The notes: generated by a model not told the origin, from the letters alone. A stretch of 64,000 bases of DNA from Geobacillus sp. 46C-IIa (GCF_014679505.1 NZ_CP061474.1:1580001-1644000), one strand, 5' to 3'. Shown: positions 8,609-18,736, counted from the first letter of the stretch. Translations and numbers: made by a program.

Positions 8609-9436
8609 ATGAAGGCGATTTTGTTTGTCGGCCATGGAAGCCGCGACCCCGAAGGGAACGAGCAAGTGCAGCGGTTTGTCGCCGGACTGCGGCCGCGCAT
8701 TGATGACGCATTTCATATCGAAACGAGTTTTTTAGAGTTTGGGCGTCCATCGATCAGCGAAGGCATCCGTCTTTGTGCAGAAGCCGGAGCGAAGGAAGTG
8801 ATCGTCCTCCCGCTCATTTTATTGCCGGCCGGGCATTCAAAGCTTCATATTCCGGCGGAAATCGATGAGGCAAAGCAGCGCTATCCGCATCTGACGTTCC
8901 GGTACGGACGGCCGATTGGGATTCATGAGCAGACGTTGGCGATATTGCATGAACGGTTGCAAGAAATCGGCGAGCAGCCGGAAGCCCCCGGCCGCGAGAC
9001 GGCGGTCATATTGCTTGGGCGCGGCGGGAGCGATCCGGATGCGAACAGCGACTTGTATAAAATCGCCCGCCTGTTTTGGGAACAAACGGGCTATGCGCTT
9101 GTTGAACCGGCGTTCATGGGTGTGACGACACCGTCGCTTGATGACGCCGTCCGCCGCTGTATCGCGCTTGGGGCGCGGCGCATTGTTGTGCTGCCGTATT
9201 TTCTATTCACCGGCGTGCTCATCAAACGGCTCGAGCGGCAAGTCGAGCAGTACCGCGCCGACCATGCCGGCGTTTCATTCGCCTTGGCCGGCTATTTCGG
9301 ATTTCATCCACAACTAGAAACGATCGTGCTTGACCGGCTGAACGAAGCGCTCGGTCAAACAGCGGCGATGAACTGCGATGTTTGCCAATACCGGTTGCAC
9401 GCCGCCCATCATCACCACCACCATCATCATCATTAA
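8609..9436 (+). CDS. cbiX: Sirohydrochlorin cobaltochelatase CbiX (long form, His-rich tail)
   Basis: The 275-residue chelatase inserts Co2+ into sirohydrochlorin. Two tandem chelatase halves are visible: FVGHGSRDPEGN with PLILLPAGHSKLHIP, and LLGRGGSDPDAN with LPYFLFTGVLIKRL. The C-terminus carries MNCDVC, the MxCxxC motif linked to an Fe-S centre in B. megaterium CbiX, and ends in AAH followed by eight more histidines, probably a cobalt-buffering tail. AAGGAGAGGAAATC precedes the ATG. The tail is encoded by mixed CAT/CAC codons, so it is natural coding sequence. It works downstream of CobA and the NiCoT permease. Confidence 0.95.
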   Translation: MKAILFVGHGSRDPEGNEQVQRFVAGLRPRIDDAFHIETSFLEFGRPSISEGIRLCAEAGAKEVIVLPLILLPAGHSKLHIPAEIDEAKQRYPHLTFRYGRPIGIHEQTLAILHERLQEIGEQPEAPGRETAVILLGRGGSDPDANSDLYKIARLFWEQTGYALVEPAFMGVTTPSLDDAVRRCIALGARRIVVLPYFLFTGVLIKRLERQVEQYRADHAGVSFALAGYFGFHPQLETIVLDRLNEALGQTAAMNCDVCQYRLHAAHHHHHHHHH

Positions 9437-9449
9437 GGGGGAAATGCCA

Positions 9450-10262
9450 ATGATTTTGCTGCTCGCCGGTACGAGCGACGCCCGCGAACTGGCGATTGCG
9501 GTGCAAAACGAAGGATATGAAGTGCTGGCTACAGTCGTCACCGATCATGCGGCCGAACAGCTAGAAGCCGCCGGCGTCCGCGCCCATGTCGGCCGCTTGG
9601 ATGCCGCCCAGCTCGCCCGGCTTGCCAAAGCGAACGGAGCGGGAGCGATTGTGGACGCCAGCCATCCATTTGCCGAAGAGGCATCGAAAAACGCCATGCA
9701 AGCGGCGACCGAAGCGGGCCTTCCGTACATCCGCTATGAGCGGCAAGCGTCTTCGCTTGCGTCCGGCACGGTAACGTTTGCCGACAGCTATGAAGAAGCG
9801 GCCGAACTGGCGGCCGAAAAAGGCGGCGTCGTCATGCTGACGACTGGCAGCAAAACGCTCGATATTTTCGCCGCCAAGCTACTTGGCCGGCCTGACGTGC
9901 GGGTGATTGCTCGGATGCTGCCGCGCAAAGACAATTTGGAAAAATGCGAGCGGCTCGGGTTTTCGCAAGAACAGATCGTTGCCATGCAAGGGCCGTTTAC
10001 GAAGGAACTGGATCTTGCCTTGTTCCGCCATTTTGGCGTCACATTAGTCATCACGAAAGAGAGCGGCAAAGTCGGGTTTGTTGATGAAAAGCTCGCTGCT
10101 GCCGAGGAACTTGGCATTGAAACGATCGTCATTCGCCGCCCGCGCCTAGCATACGGCACAGTGTATACCGATTTTGCCGGCGTCCTCGAGGCGTTGAAAC
10201 AACAAGCGCCGGTTTCCGCCCGTTCGTCCCTGCAAATGGAAAAGGCAGGAACATCTGACTAA
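9450..10262 (+). CDS. cbiJ: Cobalt-precorrin-6A reductase CbiJ
   Basis: The 270-residue NAD(P)H-dependent reductase reduces the macrocycle of cobalt-precorrin-6A. The N-terminal MILLLAGTSDARELA is the family's nucleotide-binding start, followed by VDASHPFAEEASKN and LTTGSKTLDIF. ATG 9450 was chosen over ATG 9444 because AAGGGGG at 9435-9441 then lies eight bases away. It begins 13 bases after cbiX. The last 30 residues are Ala/Ser-rich and look unstructured. Confidence 0.93.
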   Translation: MILLLAGTSDARELAIAVQNEGYEVLATVVTDHAAEQLEAAGVRAHVGRLDAAQLARLAKANGAGAIVDASHPFAEEASKNAMQAATEAGLPYIRYERQASSLASGTVTFADSYEEAAELAAEKGGVVMLTTGSKTLDIFAAKLLGRPDVRVIARMLPRKDNLEKCERLGFSQEQIVAMQGPFTKELDLALFRHFGVTLVITKESGKVGFVDEKLAAAEELGIETIVIRRPRLAYGTVYTDFAGVLEALKQQAPVSARSSLQMEKAGTSD

Positions 10263-10345
10263 GATGCCATTCAACATGGAAACAAGACGGCTAGTTTATG
10301 CCGCCCGCCCCGCTGTTCTAATGAATGATGAAAGGAGAGAAACAA

Positions 10346-10993
10346 ATGGATTTCCATACGACGTTTCGTCCGGTGACCGTCCAGCCGGAGCAAATTGAAG
10401 CGCGCAGCTTTCAAATCATTGATGAAGAAATCGGCGAGCATTCCTTTACAGCTGAGCAATACCCGATCGTTCAGCGCGTCATTCACGCTTCAGCCGATTT
10501 TGAGCTCGGAAAAAGCCTTCTCTTTCATCCCGACGCCGTCCGCGCCGGCATCGACGCCATTCGCCGCGGCAAGCTCGTCGTCGCCGACGTACAAATGGTG
10601 CAAGTCGGCGTCAATAAAGCGCGCCTTGAGAAATTTGGCGGAGCGGTGCGCGTCTACATTTCCGATGAAGACGTCATCGCCGAAGCGAAACGGCTGAACA
10701 TGACAAGGGCGATCGTCGCCATGCGCAAGGCGGTGAAAGAAGCGGAAGGCGGCATTTTCGCCATCGGCAACGCGCCGACCGCGCTGCTTGAGCTCATCCG
10801 CCTAATTAAGGAAGGAGAAGCGCGGCCGGGGCTGGTGATCGGCCTGCCGGTCGGGTTTGTGTCCGCGGCGGAATCGAAAGAAGAGCTGGCCAAGCTTGAT
10901 GTGCCGTTTATTACGAACCGCGGCCGCAAAGGGGGAAGCACGGTGACGGTCGCCGCTTTGAACGCTTTATCGCTCTTGGCGGAACGAGTGTGA
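10346..10993 (+). CDS. cbiC: Cobalt-precorrin-8 methylmutase CbiC
   Basis: The 215-residue enzyme moves the C11 methyl group to C12, giving cobyrinic acid. Family segments include ADFELGKSLLFHPDAV, ADVQMVQVGVNK, MTRAIVAMRKA, AIGNAPTALLEL and PVGFVSAAESKEEL. The start at 10346 has AAAGGAGAG upstream; in-frame ATGs at 10325 and 10328 overlap that site and are disfavoured. The 83-base spacer after cbiJ contains no clear hairpin. Confidence 0.94.
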   Translation: MDFHTTFRPVTVQPEQIEARSFQIIDEEIGEHSFTAEQYPIVQRVIHASADFELGKSLLFHPDAVRAGIDAIRRGKLVVADVQMVQVGVNKARLEKFGGAVRVYISDEDVIAEAKRLNMTRAIVAMRKAVKEAEGGIFAIGNAPTALLELIRLIKEGEARPGLVIGLPVGFVSAAESKEELAKLDVPFITNRGRKGGSTVTVAALNALSLLAERV

Positions 10994-10999
10994 TGGGCG

Positions 11000-12097
11000 A
11001 TGGAAGCGAAAAAAACGCTGCGGGAAGGATATACGACCGGGTCATGCGCGACGGCGGCGACGAAAGCGGCACTCACGGCGCTCATTACCGGCCGGGTGCA
11101 GACGGAAGCGACGATTCGGTTGCCGATCGGACGGTCCGTGACATTTTCCGTTCAGTCGTGTACATATGATGGATCAACGGCGACAGCTGCTGTCGTGAAA
11201 GACGGCGGCGATGACCCGGACGCGACGCATGGAGCGTTGATCGTTTCGACCGTCTCGTGGGCATCATCCCCGGGCGTGCATCTTGACGGCGGTGAAGGGG
11301 TCGGGCGCGTGACGAAGCCGGGCTTGCCGGTGCCGGTCGGCGAGGCGGCGATCAATCCCGTGCCGCGGAAGATGATTCGTGAAACCGCAAAGGAAGTGCT
11401 CGAGCAATACGGCATCGCCCGCGGGGTGAACATCGTCATTTCCGTGCCGGGCGGCGAAGAGATCGCTAAAAAAACGTTAAATGCGAGGCTCGGCATCATC
11501 GGCGGCATTTCGATTTTAGGGACGCGCGGCATCGTCGTCCCGTTTTCGACTGCGGCCTACCGAGCGAGCATCGTGCAAGCCATTCAAGTGGCGAAAGCGA
11601 ACGGCTGCCGCCATGTCGTCATTACGACCGGGGGACGGAGCGAGAAATACGCCATGCGGGAATATCCGGGTTTGCCGGAAGAGGCGTTTATTGAAATGGG
11701 CGATTTTGTTGGCTTTACGTTGAAGCAATGCAAGCGGCTCGGCATCGAAACGGTGTCGATGGTCGGGATGATGGGGAAATTTTCGAAAGTCGCCCAAGGA
11801 GTCATGATGGTTCACGCCAAAAGCGCACCGGTCGATTTCGGCTTTTTGGCTCGGTTGGCGGAACAAGCCGGCGCTCCGGCATCGCTCGTTGCCGCTGTCC
11901 GCGAGGCGAATACGGCGGCGCAAGTCGGCGATATGATGCAGGAAGCGGGCTGCACAACATTTTTTCAGCTATTGTGCGAAGCGTGCTGCCGGGCGGCGTT
12001 TAACGAAGTCGGCGGCGGCATGACGGTGGAGACATCCATTTACACGATGAACGGACAACGGTTAGGAAAGGCGGTGGAGACGAATGGGAGCGATTAA
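11000..12097 (+). CDS. cbiD: Cobalt-precorrin-5B C1-methyltransferase CbiD
   Basis: The 365-residue CbiD methylates C1 during anaerobic corrin synthesis, and its presence marks the oxygen-independent route. The start [19 protein letters not shown] is characteristic. It is followed by [26 protein letters not shown] and [11 protein letters not shown]. It lies six bases after cbiC, has only a weak ribosome site, and overlaps cbiET by 14 bases, so translational coupling is likely. Confidence 0.95.
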   Translation: MEAKKTLREGYTTGSCATAATKAALTALITGRVQTEATIRLPIGRSVTFSVQSCTYDGSTATAAVVKDGGDDPDATHGALIVSTVSWASSPGVHLDGGEGVGRVTKPGLPVPVGEAAINPVPRKMIRETAKEVLEQYGIARGVNIVISVPGGEEIAKKTLNARLGIIGGISILGTRGIVVPFSTAAYRASIVQAIQVAKANGCRHVVITTGGRSEKYAMREYPGLPEEAFIEMGDFVGFTLKQCKRLGIETVSMVGMMGKFSKVAQGVMMVHAKSAPVDFGFLARLAEQAGAPASLVAAVREANTAAQVGDMMQEAGCTTFFQLLCEACCRAAFNEVGGGMTVETSIYTMNGQRLGKAVETNGSD

Positions 12098-13289
12098 GCT
12101 GATCGGCATCGGCGCCGACGGTCCGGCGGGCTTGCCTGCTCTGTACAAGCGCTGGATTGAGGAAAGCGAGCTGCTTGTCGGCGGCAAGCGGCAATTGGCG
12201 ATGTTTCCCGACTACAAAGGTGAAACGATCGTCATCCGCAGCAAGCTGGCGGAACTCGTCGAGCAGCTCCGAAATGAGACAAGAACGACGGTCGTATTGG
12301 CTTCTGGCGACCCTCTCTTTTACGGGATGGGCAGCTATTTGGCGAACAAGTTGCCAATTGAGGTATATCCAGCGGTCAGCTCGGTGCAATGGGCGTTTGC
12401 GAAAATGGGGGAGTCATGGCAAGATGCCGCGTTCATCAGCGTCCACGGCCGGCCGCTGACGGGGCTTGCCCAACGCATTGACGGGCGGCGCAAAGTCGCT
12501 ATTTTGACCGATGAAACGAATTCCCCGGCGGCAATCGCCCGCTATTTGCTGGAGTATGGCATGACCGAGTACGAGGCGTTTGTCGGCGAGGAGCTCGGCG
12601 GGCCGAATGAACGATGCCGGTTTTTCAAGCTCGAAGAAATGGCCGAAACCGAGTTTCTTCCATTAAATATAGTCGTGTTGCGCCAGACGATGCCAAGCCC
12701 AACTTGGCCGCTTGGCATTGAGGATGATGAATTTTTTCAGCGCAAGCCGGATAAAGGATTGATTACGAAAAAAGAAATTCGCGTGCTGAGCTTAAGCGCT
12801 TTGCGCCTCCGCCCGGACAGCGTCGTGTGGGACATCGGCACATGCACCGGTTCAGTGGCGATTGAAGCGGCGAAAATCGCCCGTGACGGGGCGGTGTTTG
12901 CCATTGAAAAAAATGAATACGATATCGACATTTGCCGGCAAAACTTGCGCAAATTCCGCGTCGACCTAACGCTCGTTCACGGCAAAGCGCCCGATCGGCT
13001 CGACGAGTTTGCCGACCCGGACGCCATTTTTATCGGCGGCACATCGGGAGCGATGGCGCCGCTGTTGGACGTCTGTACGAAACGGCTGAAAAAAAACGGG
13101 CGCATTGTCATCAACGCGGCGACGGTCGAGACGCTCGCCGAAGCGTGCCGCGAGTTGCGCGCGCGTGGGTTTCATGTCGACATTGCGCTTGCACAGGCAG
13201 CAAGAAGCAAGCCGATTTTAGAATTGACGCGCTTTGAGGCGCTCAATCCGGTATACATCATCACTGCGAAACGGGAGGGAGACGAATGA
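12084..13289 (+). CDS. cbiET: CbiET fusion: cobalt-precorrin-7 C5-methyltransferase / C15-methyltransferase-decarboxylase
   Basis: The 401-residue two-domain protein methylates C5 and C15 and decarboxylates the C12 acetate. Residues 1-200 are CbiE-type ([45 protein letters not shown]). Residues about 205-401 are CbiT-type with a Rossmann SAM site, [15 protein letters not shown], then FIGGTSG. Fused CbiE-T is common in Bacilli and corresponds to CobL of the aerobic pathway. It overlaps cbiD by 14 bases and cbiL by four (ATGA). Confidence 0.94.
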   Translation: MGAIKLIGIGADGPAGLPALYKRWIEESELLVGGKRQLAMFPDYKGETIVIRSKLAELVEQLRNETRTTVVLASGDPLFYGMGSYLANKLPIEVYPAVSSVQWAFAKMGESWQDAAFISVHGRPLTGLAQRIDGRRKVAILTDETNSPAAIARYLLEYGMTEYEAFVGEELGGPNERCRFFKLEEMAETEFLPLNIVVLRQTMPSPTWPLGIEDDEFFQRKPDKGLITKKEIRVLSLSALRLRPDSVVWDIGTCTGSVAIEAAKIARDGAVFAIEKNEYDIDICRQNLRKFRVDLTLVHGKAPDRLDEFADPDAIFIGGTSGAMAPLLDVCTKRLKKNGRIVINAATVETLAEACRELRARGFHVDIALAQAARSKPILELTRFEALNPVYIITAKREGDE

Positions 13290-13987
13290 TCGGCACGTTG
13301 TACGGCATCGGCGTCGGCCCGGGCGATCCGGAGCTGATGACTGTGAAGGCGTACCGCCGCCTCAAAGAAGCGGATGTGATCGCCTATCCGAAAAAAGGGC
13401 GGCAAAGCAAAAGCTATGCCGAACAAATTATTGATGCTTATTTTGCCCCAGACGAAAAACGGCGGCTTGGGCTCCATTTTCCGATGACGAAAGACGTAAG
13501 CGTGCTCGAGCCGAAATGGAACGAAGCAGCGGACGCCATTTGGGCGGAGCTGGCAGCCGGGCGTGATGTCGCCTTTGTCACGGAAGGCGATCCGTTATTG
13601 TACAGCACGTTTATTCACCTTATGAACGTGATGGAACGCCGTTATCCAGAGGCGGCGATCGAAGTGATCCCTGGCATCAGCTCGGCGAACGCCGCTGCCG
13701 CCCGTCTCCGCCTTCCGTTGGCCGACGGCGACGAGCAAGTGGCCATTGTGCCGGCGCGCGATGATTACGAAGCGATGAAAGCGGCGCTCCTTGGGCACGA
13801 TTGCGTCGTCTTTTTCAAAGTGGCGAAAGTGATTGATCTCATGATTCGTCTGCTTCGCGAACTCGATTTGCTTCAGCGCGCCGCGGTCGTGACGAAAGTG
13901 ACATCAGGAGAGGAAGTCATTTGGGATGCAGGGCAACTTGAAGGGGTGGAGCTTGAATATTTGACATTGTTGGTGGTGAGAAAGTGA
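13286..13987 (+). CDS. cbiL: Cobalt-factor II C20-methyltransferase CbiL
   Basis: The 233-residue SAM-dependent enzyme methylates C20 of cobalt-factor II, the first step after cobalt insertion. Motifs of the tetrapyrrole methylase fold are [26 protein letters not shown] and [22 protein letters not shown] is typical of CbiL/CobI. It overlaps both neighbours by four bases. The catalytic order is CbiX, CbiL, CbiH60, which is not the gene order. Confidence 0.94.
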   Translation: MIGTLYGIGVGPGDPELMTVKAYRRLKEADVIAYPKKGRQSKSYAEQIIDAYFAPDEKRRLGLHFPMTKDVSVLEPKWNEAADAIWAELAAGRDVAFVTEGDPLLYSTFIHLMNVMERRYPEAAIEVIPGISSANAAAARLRLPLADGDEQVAIVPARDDYEAMKAALLGHDCVVFFKVAKVIDLMIRLLRELDLLQRAAVVTKVTSGEEVIWDAGQLEGVELEYLTLLVVRK

Positions 13988-14757
13988 AGGTGTATATCGT
14001 AGGAGCGGGGCCGGGGGCGCCGGATTTGATCACCGTCCGCGGCGCTGAGCTCCTTGCCTCGGCAGATGCCATTTTTTACACCGACTCGTTAGTGAGCGAG
14101 GAACTGATTGAGCGCTACCGGAAGCCGGAAGCGGCCGTCTTCCATACGGCCGGCATGCATTTGGAACAACTGGTGGCGGCGATGATTGAACAAGTGAAAC
14201 AAGGACGGCTCGTCGTGCGCGTCCATACCGGCGATCCATCGATTTATGGAGCGACGCTCGAACAAATCGCCTTGTTGAAACAAGAAGGAGTTGAGATCGA
14301 GATCGTGCCCGGCGTCAGCTCGGCATTTGCTGCTGCCGCCGCCGTGCAGGCCGAACTTACCGTCCCAGAGCTGACGCAGACGGTCATTTTCACGCGCGCC
14401 GAAGGGCGGACGCCGGTGCCTCCGCACGAGAGATTGCAAGAACTGGCGAAACATCATTGCACCCTTGTTCTCTTTTTAAGCGCCACATTGGCCAAAAAAG
14501 TGACCGCCGCCTTGCTTGATGCCGGTTGGAGCAGTGACACCCCGGCCGTCGCCGTGTATAAGGCGACATGGCCGGATGAAATTATCATCCGCTCGACGGT
14601 GGCGACGCTGGCCGATGATATGCGCCGCCATGGGGTGACGAAGCATGCCATCATTTTCGCCGGCTGGGCGCTCGATCCGCACATCCATGAGCGCGGCTAC
14701 CGCTCGAAACTGTACGACCGCACGTTCACGCACGGGTACCGGAAAGGGGAGAAGTAA
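13984..14757 (+). CDS. cbiF: Cobalt-precorrin-4 C11-methyltransferase CbiF
   Basis: The 257-residue tetrapyrrole methylase methylates C11. It has VYIVGAGPGAPDLITVRGAE, YTDSLVSEELI, RVHTGDPSIYGA and IVPGVSSAFAAAA, the last three matching structurally known CbiF residues. The GTG start at 13984 overlaps cbiL by four bases. The C-terminal SKLYDRTFTHGYR is conserved in the family. The product is handed to CbiG. Confidence 0.95.
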   Translation: MKVYIVGAGPGAPDLITVRGAELLASADAIFYTDSLVSEELIERYRKPEAAVFHTAGMHLEQLVAAMIEQVKQGRLVVRVHTGDPSIYGATLEQIALLKQEGVEIEIVPGVSSAFAAAAAVQAELTVPELTQTVIFTRAEGRTPVPPHERLQELAKHHCTLVLFLSATLAKKVTAALLDAGWSSDTPAVAVYKATWPDEIIIRSTVATLADDMRRHGVTKHAIIFAGWALDPHIHERGYRSKLYDRTFTHGYRKGEK

Positions 14758-14758
14758 C

Positions 14759-15934
14759 GTGTATGCCGTTGTCGCCATTACGAAACACGGGGTAGAAATT
14801 GCCCGCCGGCTCGGCCGTGAGTTGGACGGGGCGGACGTCTATTATACGGAGAAGTTCGCCCGCGGAGACGAAGACCGATGCGGCATCCGCCTGTTTTCCG
14901 GCAATGTAAAGGCGCTGTTGCCGGAACTGTTCGCCCGTTACGACGGCCTCATTTGCATCATTTCACTTGGCGCGGTCGTCCGCATGATTGCTCCATTATT
15001 AAAAGATAAAAAGACCGATCCGGCGGTCGTCGTCATCGATGATAAGGCGGAACATGCGATCAGCGTTCTTTCCGGCCATTTAGGAGGGGCGAACGAATTG
15101 ACGCGGCGCGTGGCTGCGATCCTTGACGCCCGACCGGTCATTACGACTGCTTCGGATGTGCAGCAAACGATCGCCGTTGATTTATTTGGCCGCGCGTTCG
15201 GCTGGGAGTGGGAATCGGCGGACAAGTTGACGCCGGTCAGTGCGGCGGTCGTCAACGAAGAGCCGGTCGCCGTCGTGCAAGAATCGGGCGAAACCGGCTG
15301 GTGGCCGGAAGGGCGTCCGTTGCCGAAAAACATTACAGTATATGACTCTATCGCTTCGGCGATGGCCGCTCGCCCGGCAGCGGCGCTTGTAGTCACCCAC
15401 CGGCTGCTCGAACCGGAAGAAGAGGCGATTTTGCAAAACGGTGTGCTGTATCGCCCAAAAGTGATTGTGCTTGGCATCGGCTGCAACCGGGGGACACCGG
15501 CTGAGGAAATTGAAACGGTCATCCGCGAGACGCTGGCTGAGCTCTGTTTTTCGATCAAAAGCGTTAAGGCGGTATGCACGATCGATCTAAAAAAAGATGA
15601 GCCCGGACTTCGGGAAGTTGTCGGCAAATACGGCTGGGAATTTGTGACGTACACGCCGGAACAGTTAAACGAAGTGCCGATCGAAGCGCCGTCGGAAACG
15701 GTATACCGCTACACCGGCGCCTACGGGGTGAGCGAGCCGGCGGCGAAATTGTACAGCGGCGCTGAGACGATGGCGCTCGTCAAAAAGAAGTCCGGCAATG
15801 TGACGATTTCCGTCGCGCTCATCGATCATCAAGCAAAAGCAAGGATGCGAAGAAAGGAGGAAGAGGCATGCGGCGATTGGTCATCGCTGCAACCGGAAGC
15901 GGAGCCGGCAAAACAACGGTGGCGCTCGGGTTGA
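14759..15934 (+). CDS. cbiG: Cobalt-precorrin-5A hydrolase CbiG
   Basis: The 391-residue protein opens the ring-A lactone and releases the two-carbon fragment as acetaldehyde. The N-terminal part has YAVVAITKHGVEIARRL, ISLGAVVRMIAP and VLSGHLGGANELTR; the C-terminal domain has LGIGCNRGTPAEEIE and YTPEQLNEVP. The start is GTG 14759, one base after the cbiF stop, with AAAGGGGA upstream; the longer upstream frame lies inside cbiF. Its final 67 bases overlap cbiA, much more than other joints in this operon. The tail after about residue 360 is charged and probably not conserved. Confidence 0.92.
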   Translation: MYAVVAITKHGVEIARRLGRELDGADVYYTEKFARGDEDRCGIRLFSGNVKALLPELFARYDGLICIISLGAVVRMIAPLLKDKKTDPAVVVIDDKAEHAISVLSGHLGGANELTRRVAAILDARPVITTASDVQQTIAVDLFGRAFGWEWESADKLTPVSAAVVNEEPVAVVQESGETGWWPEGRPLPKNITVYDSIASAMAARPAAALVVTHRLLEPEEEAILQNGVLYRPKVIVLGIGCNRGTPAEEIETVIRETLAELCFSIKSVKAVCTIDLKKDEPGLREVVGKYGWEFVTYTPEQLNEVPIEAPSETVYRYTGAYGVSEPAAKLYSGAETMALVKKKSGNVTISVALIDHQAKARMRRKEEEACGDWSSLQPEAEPAKQRWRSG

Positions 15935-17232
15935 TGGCGGCGCTCAAGCAAAAAGGCTATACGGTGCAAGGGTTTAAATGCGGACCGGATTACATTGACC
16001 CGACGTACCATACGGCGGTCACCGGCCGGCCGTCACGCAATTTGGACAGCTGGATGACCGGAACGGAAACGGTCCGGACGGTGTTGGCGAACGGTTGCAA
16101 GGGGGCGGATATTGCCATCATCGAAGGGGTGATGGGGCTGTTTGACGGGAAACAGCCGCTGTCCGACGAAGGGTCGACGGCGGATATCGCCGCCAGTACG
16201 AAAAGTCCGGTTCTCCTTGTCGTCGATTGTTCCGGCATGGCCCGCAGCGCCGCTGCCATCGTCCGCGGATTTCAGACGTTTCACCCCGATGTGCACATCG
16301 CCGGCGTATTTGCCAACCGCGTAGGCGGCGAGGGGCATTTCCGGCTCATCAAAGCGGCGGTCGAGCAAATGTGCGGACTGCCGGTCATCGGGTTTTTGTC
16401 GAAAGACGATGCGCTGTCGTTGCCGGAGCGCCATTTAGGGTTGGTGCCGTCCGTGGAGCGCGGAGAGCTGGATTCGTTTTTTGCTGAATTGGGGCGAAAA
16501 ATCGCGGCCGCGATCGATTGGAAGACGCTATTTTCGATCGCTGAGGCGCCTGCCCTGGCGCCGTCCGCCCCGCTCATTCGCCCTTCGCGGCTGTATCGCG
16601 CGCGCGTGGCGGTGGCCAAGGATGCCGCTTTTCACTTTTACTATCCAGAAAACCTCGAGATGCTTTCTGCTTGCGGCGCCGAGCTTGTTTATTTTTCCCC
16701 GCTCGCCGGTGAACCGCTTCCCGACGGGGTGGACGGCTTGTATATCGGCGGCGGCTTTCCGGAAGAATTTGCCGCTGAATTGGCGCGCCAGATCGCGGCC
16801 AAGCAGTCGATTCGCGCCGCCATTGAACGCGGGTTGCCGACATTGGCGGAGTGCGGCGGGTTTATGTTTTTGACCGAGCGGCTGATGACGGCCGACGGCG
16901 CGGAATACGAAATGGCGGGCGTCATCCCGGGGCGGGTTGTTATGCAGCGGAAGCTAGCCGCACTTGGGTACCGCGAAGTGCACGGAAGGAAAGGGAACTT
17001 TCTATTGCCGGAAGGGGAGCGGGCGCGCGGGCATGAGTTTCACTACTCGACGTACGAACCGTGCGGTGACGTGCCGTTTGCCTATGAAACGAGCGGGCGG
17101 CTCGGAGCGAAGCCGGACGGCTACCTAGCGCATCGGCTTGTCGCCGGCTACGTCCATTTCCATTTTGCGTCCGCCCCGGCGATGGTCGAACGGTGGCTTT
17201 CAGAATGCGAGAAGGTGAAACACGATGGCTGA
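15868..17232 (+). CDS. cbiA: Cobyrinic acid a,c-diamide synthase CbiA
   Basis: The 454-residue glutamine-dependent ligase amidates the a and c carboxylates using ATP. A DTBS-like ATPase domain starts with AATGSGAGKTT (P-loop, residues 8-17), followed by CGPDYIDPTYH and EGVMGLFDG. The class I glutamine amidotransferase domain has YIGGGFPEEFA and LAECGGFMFL with nucleophile Cys329; the late HEFHYS and GYVHFHF segments are usual. AAGGAGG at 15854 sets the start inside cbiG. The gene overlaps cbiP by eight bases. Confidence 0.95.
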   Translation: MRRLVIAATGSGAGKTTVALGLMAALKQKGYTVQGFKCGPDYIDPTYHTAVTGRPSRNLDSWMTGTETVRTVLANGCKGADIAIIEGVMGLFDGKQPLSDEGSTADIAASTKSPVLLVVDCSGMARSAAAIVRGFQTFHPDVHIAGVFANRVGGEGHFRLIKAAVEQMCGLPVIGFLSKDDALSLPERHLGLVPSVERGELDSFFAELGRKIAAAIDWKTLFSIAEAPALAPSAPLIRPSRLYRARVAVAKDAAFHFYYPENLEMLSACGAELVYFSPLAGEPLPDGVDGLYIGGGFPEEFAAELARQIAAKQSIRAAIERGLPTLAECGGFMFLTERLMTADGAEYEMAGVIPGRVVMQRKLAALGYREVHGRKGNFLLPEGERARGHEFHYSTYEPCGDVPFAYETSGRLGAKPDGYLAHRLVAGYVHFHFASAPAMVERWLSECEKVKHDG

Positions 17233-18736
17233 CGCGCTGCCAATCATGTTTCAAGGCACTCATTCCGACGCTGGAAAAAGCGTCATCGCCACAGCGTTTT
17301 GCCGCATTTTTGCCCAAGATGGCTGGAAGACGGCGCCGTTTAAGTCACAAAACATGTCGTTAAACTCGTATGTGACACCGGACGGAAGAGAGATCGGGCG
17401 GGCGCAAGGCATTCAGGCCGAAGCGGCCGGGGTGGCGGCTCGCGCTGAGATGAACCCGATTTTAATTAAGCCAAGCCGCGAGCATGAGTCGCAAATTGTC
17501 GTGTTAGGCAAACCGTATGCCACTATGCAGGCGTTCGCCTACCGGAATGAGTTTTTTCATCAAGGGCTGGCTGTCATTCGACAGTCGCTCGAAACGTTGA
17601 TGAACGAATACGATCGGCTCGTCATCGAAGGGGCGGGAAGTCCGGCCGAAGTGAACTTAAACGACCGCGAGCTCGTCAATATGCGCATCGCCCGCCTCGC
17701 CAACGCCCCTGTTGTTTTAATCGGCGATATTGAGCGGGGCGGAGTGTTCGCGAGCCTCGTCGGGACGCTGGCGCTTTTGGAACCTGCGGACCGAAAGCGG
17801 GTCGTCGGCGTCATCATTAACAAGTTTCGCGGTGATGCGGCGTTGCTTAAGCCGGGTCTTGACTGGTTTGAACAATATACGGGCGTGCCGGTGCTCGGCG
17901 TTGTCCCGTATTTGCCCGATTTGGCGATCGATGCCGAAGATTCGCTGGCGCTTGAACGCTTTGCCGCGTCGTCCGATGACGAGCGGGCGATTGACATTGC
18001 CGTCATCCGCTGCCCGAAAATCGCCAATTTTACCGATATCGATCCGCTGTTGGCCGAACCGGACTGCCGCGTCCGCTTAGTGACGCACGCGGGTGAACTC
18101 GGCGAACCGGATGTGGTCGTGCTGCCGGGAAGTAAAAATACGATCGAAGATTTAATGTATATGAAACAACGGGGGCTCGCCTCCGGCATTGTGTCACTTG
18201 TCAACGATGGAAAAACGACGGTTGTCGGTTTGTGCGGCGGCTACCAAATGCTTGGCGCTGTCATCTGTGATCCACATGGGGTTGAAACGCCGTTTCCGGA
18301 AATGAAGGGGCTCGGGCTGTTGCCGATTGAGACGACGCTCGAGCAGACGAAAACAACGGTCCGCTCTGAAGGCGTGCTCACATGGGCCGGGGAGCGGTTT
18401 GCCGTGCGAGGGTACGAAATTCATATGGGCCGCTCGACGCCGCTTCCCGGCTATGCGCCGCTCATTGAGATCGGCGGCCGCGGCGAAGGGGCGAAGCGCG
18501 GCGATGAGCGGGTGTTGGGCACGTACGTGCACGATTTGTTTCATAACGATGCGTTCCGCACCGCCTTTTTCAACGCCATTCGCCGTGAAAAAGGGCTTGC
18601 CGTTTCCGGCGTCAGGCTGTTTCATTCACTCAAAGAGAGAGCGTTTGACCGGCTTGCCGCCCACATCCGGCAGCACGTCGCGATCGAACGCATCGAGCAG
18701 ATCATACGTCAATTCCAGCAAAGGACGGTGGGATGA
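17225..18736 (+). CDS. cbiP: Cobyric acid synthase CbiP/CobQ
   Basis: The 503-residue enzyme amidates side chains b, d, e and g of adenosyl-cobyrinic a,c-diamide. MFQGTHSDAGKS forms the ATP site and FKSQNMSLNSYVT is the CobQ signature. EGAGSPAEVNL and IGDIERGGVFAS follow. The amidotransferase half has LPGSKNTIEDL and VGLCGGYQML with Cys337, plus YEIHMG. It starts within the last codons of cbiA and overlaps cobT by four bases. Confidence 0.95.
   Translation: MADALPIMFQGTHSDAGKSVIATAFCRIFAQDGWKTAPFKSQNMSLNSYVTPDGREIGRAQGIQAEAAGVAARAEMNPILIKPSREHESQIVVLGKPYATMQAFAYRNEFFHQGLAVIRQSLETLMNEYDRLVIEGAGSPAEVNLNDRELVNMRIARLANAPVVLIGDIERGGVFASLVGTLALLEPADRKRVVGVIINKFRGDAALLKPGLDWFEQYTGVPVLGVVPYLPDLAIDAEDSLALERFAASSDDERAIDIAVIRCPKIANFTDIDPLLAEPDCRVRLVTHAGELGEPDVVVLPGSKNTIEDLMYMKQRGLASGIVSLVNDGKTTVVGLCGGYQMLGAVICDPHGVETPFPEMKGLGLLPIETTLEQTKTTVRSEGVLTWAGERFAVRGYEIHMGRSTPLPGYAPLIEIGGRGEGAKRGDERVLGTYVHDLFHNDAFRTAFFNAIRREKGLAVSGVRLFHSLKERAFDRLAAHIRQHVAIERIEQIIRQFQQRTVG

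Noticed and set aside
9404-9436. Run of nine histidines that looks like a purification tag
   Set aside because: It lies in native operon context, in mixed codons, after the CbiX MxCxxC motif. His-rich CbiX tails are natural.
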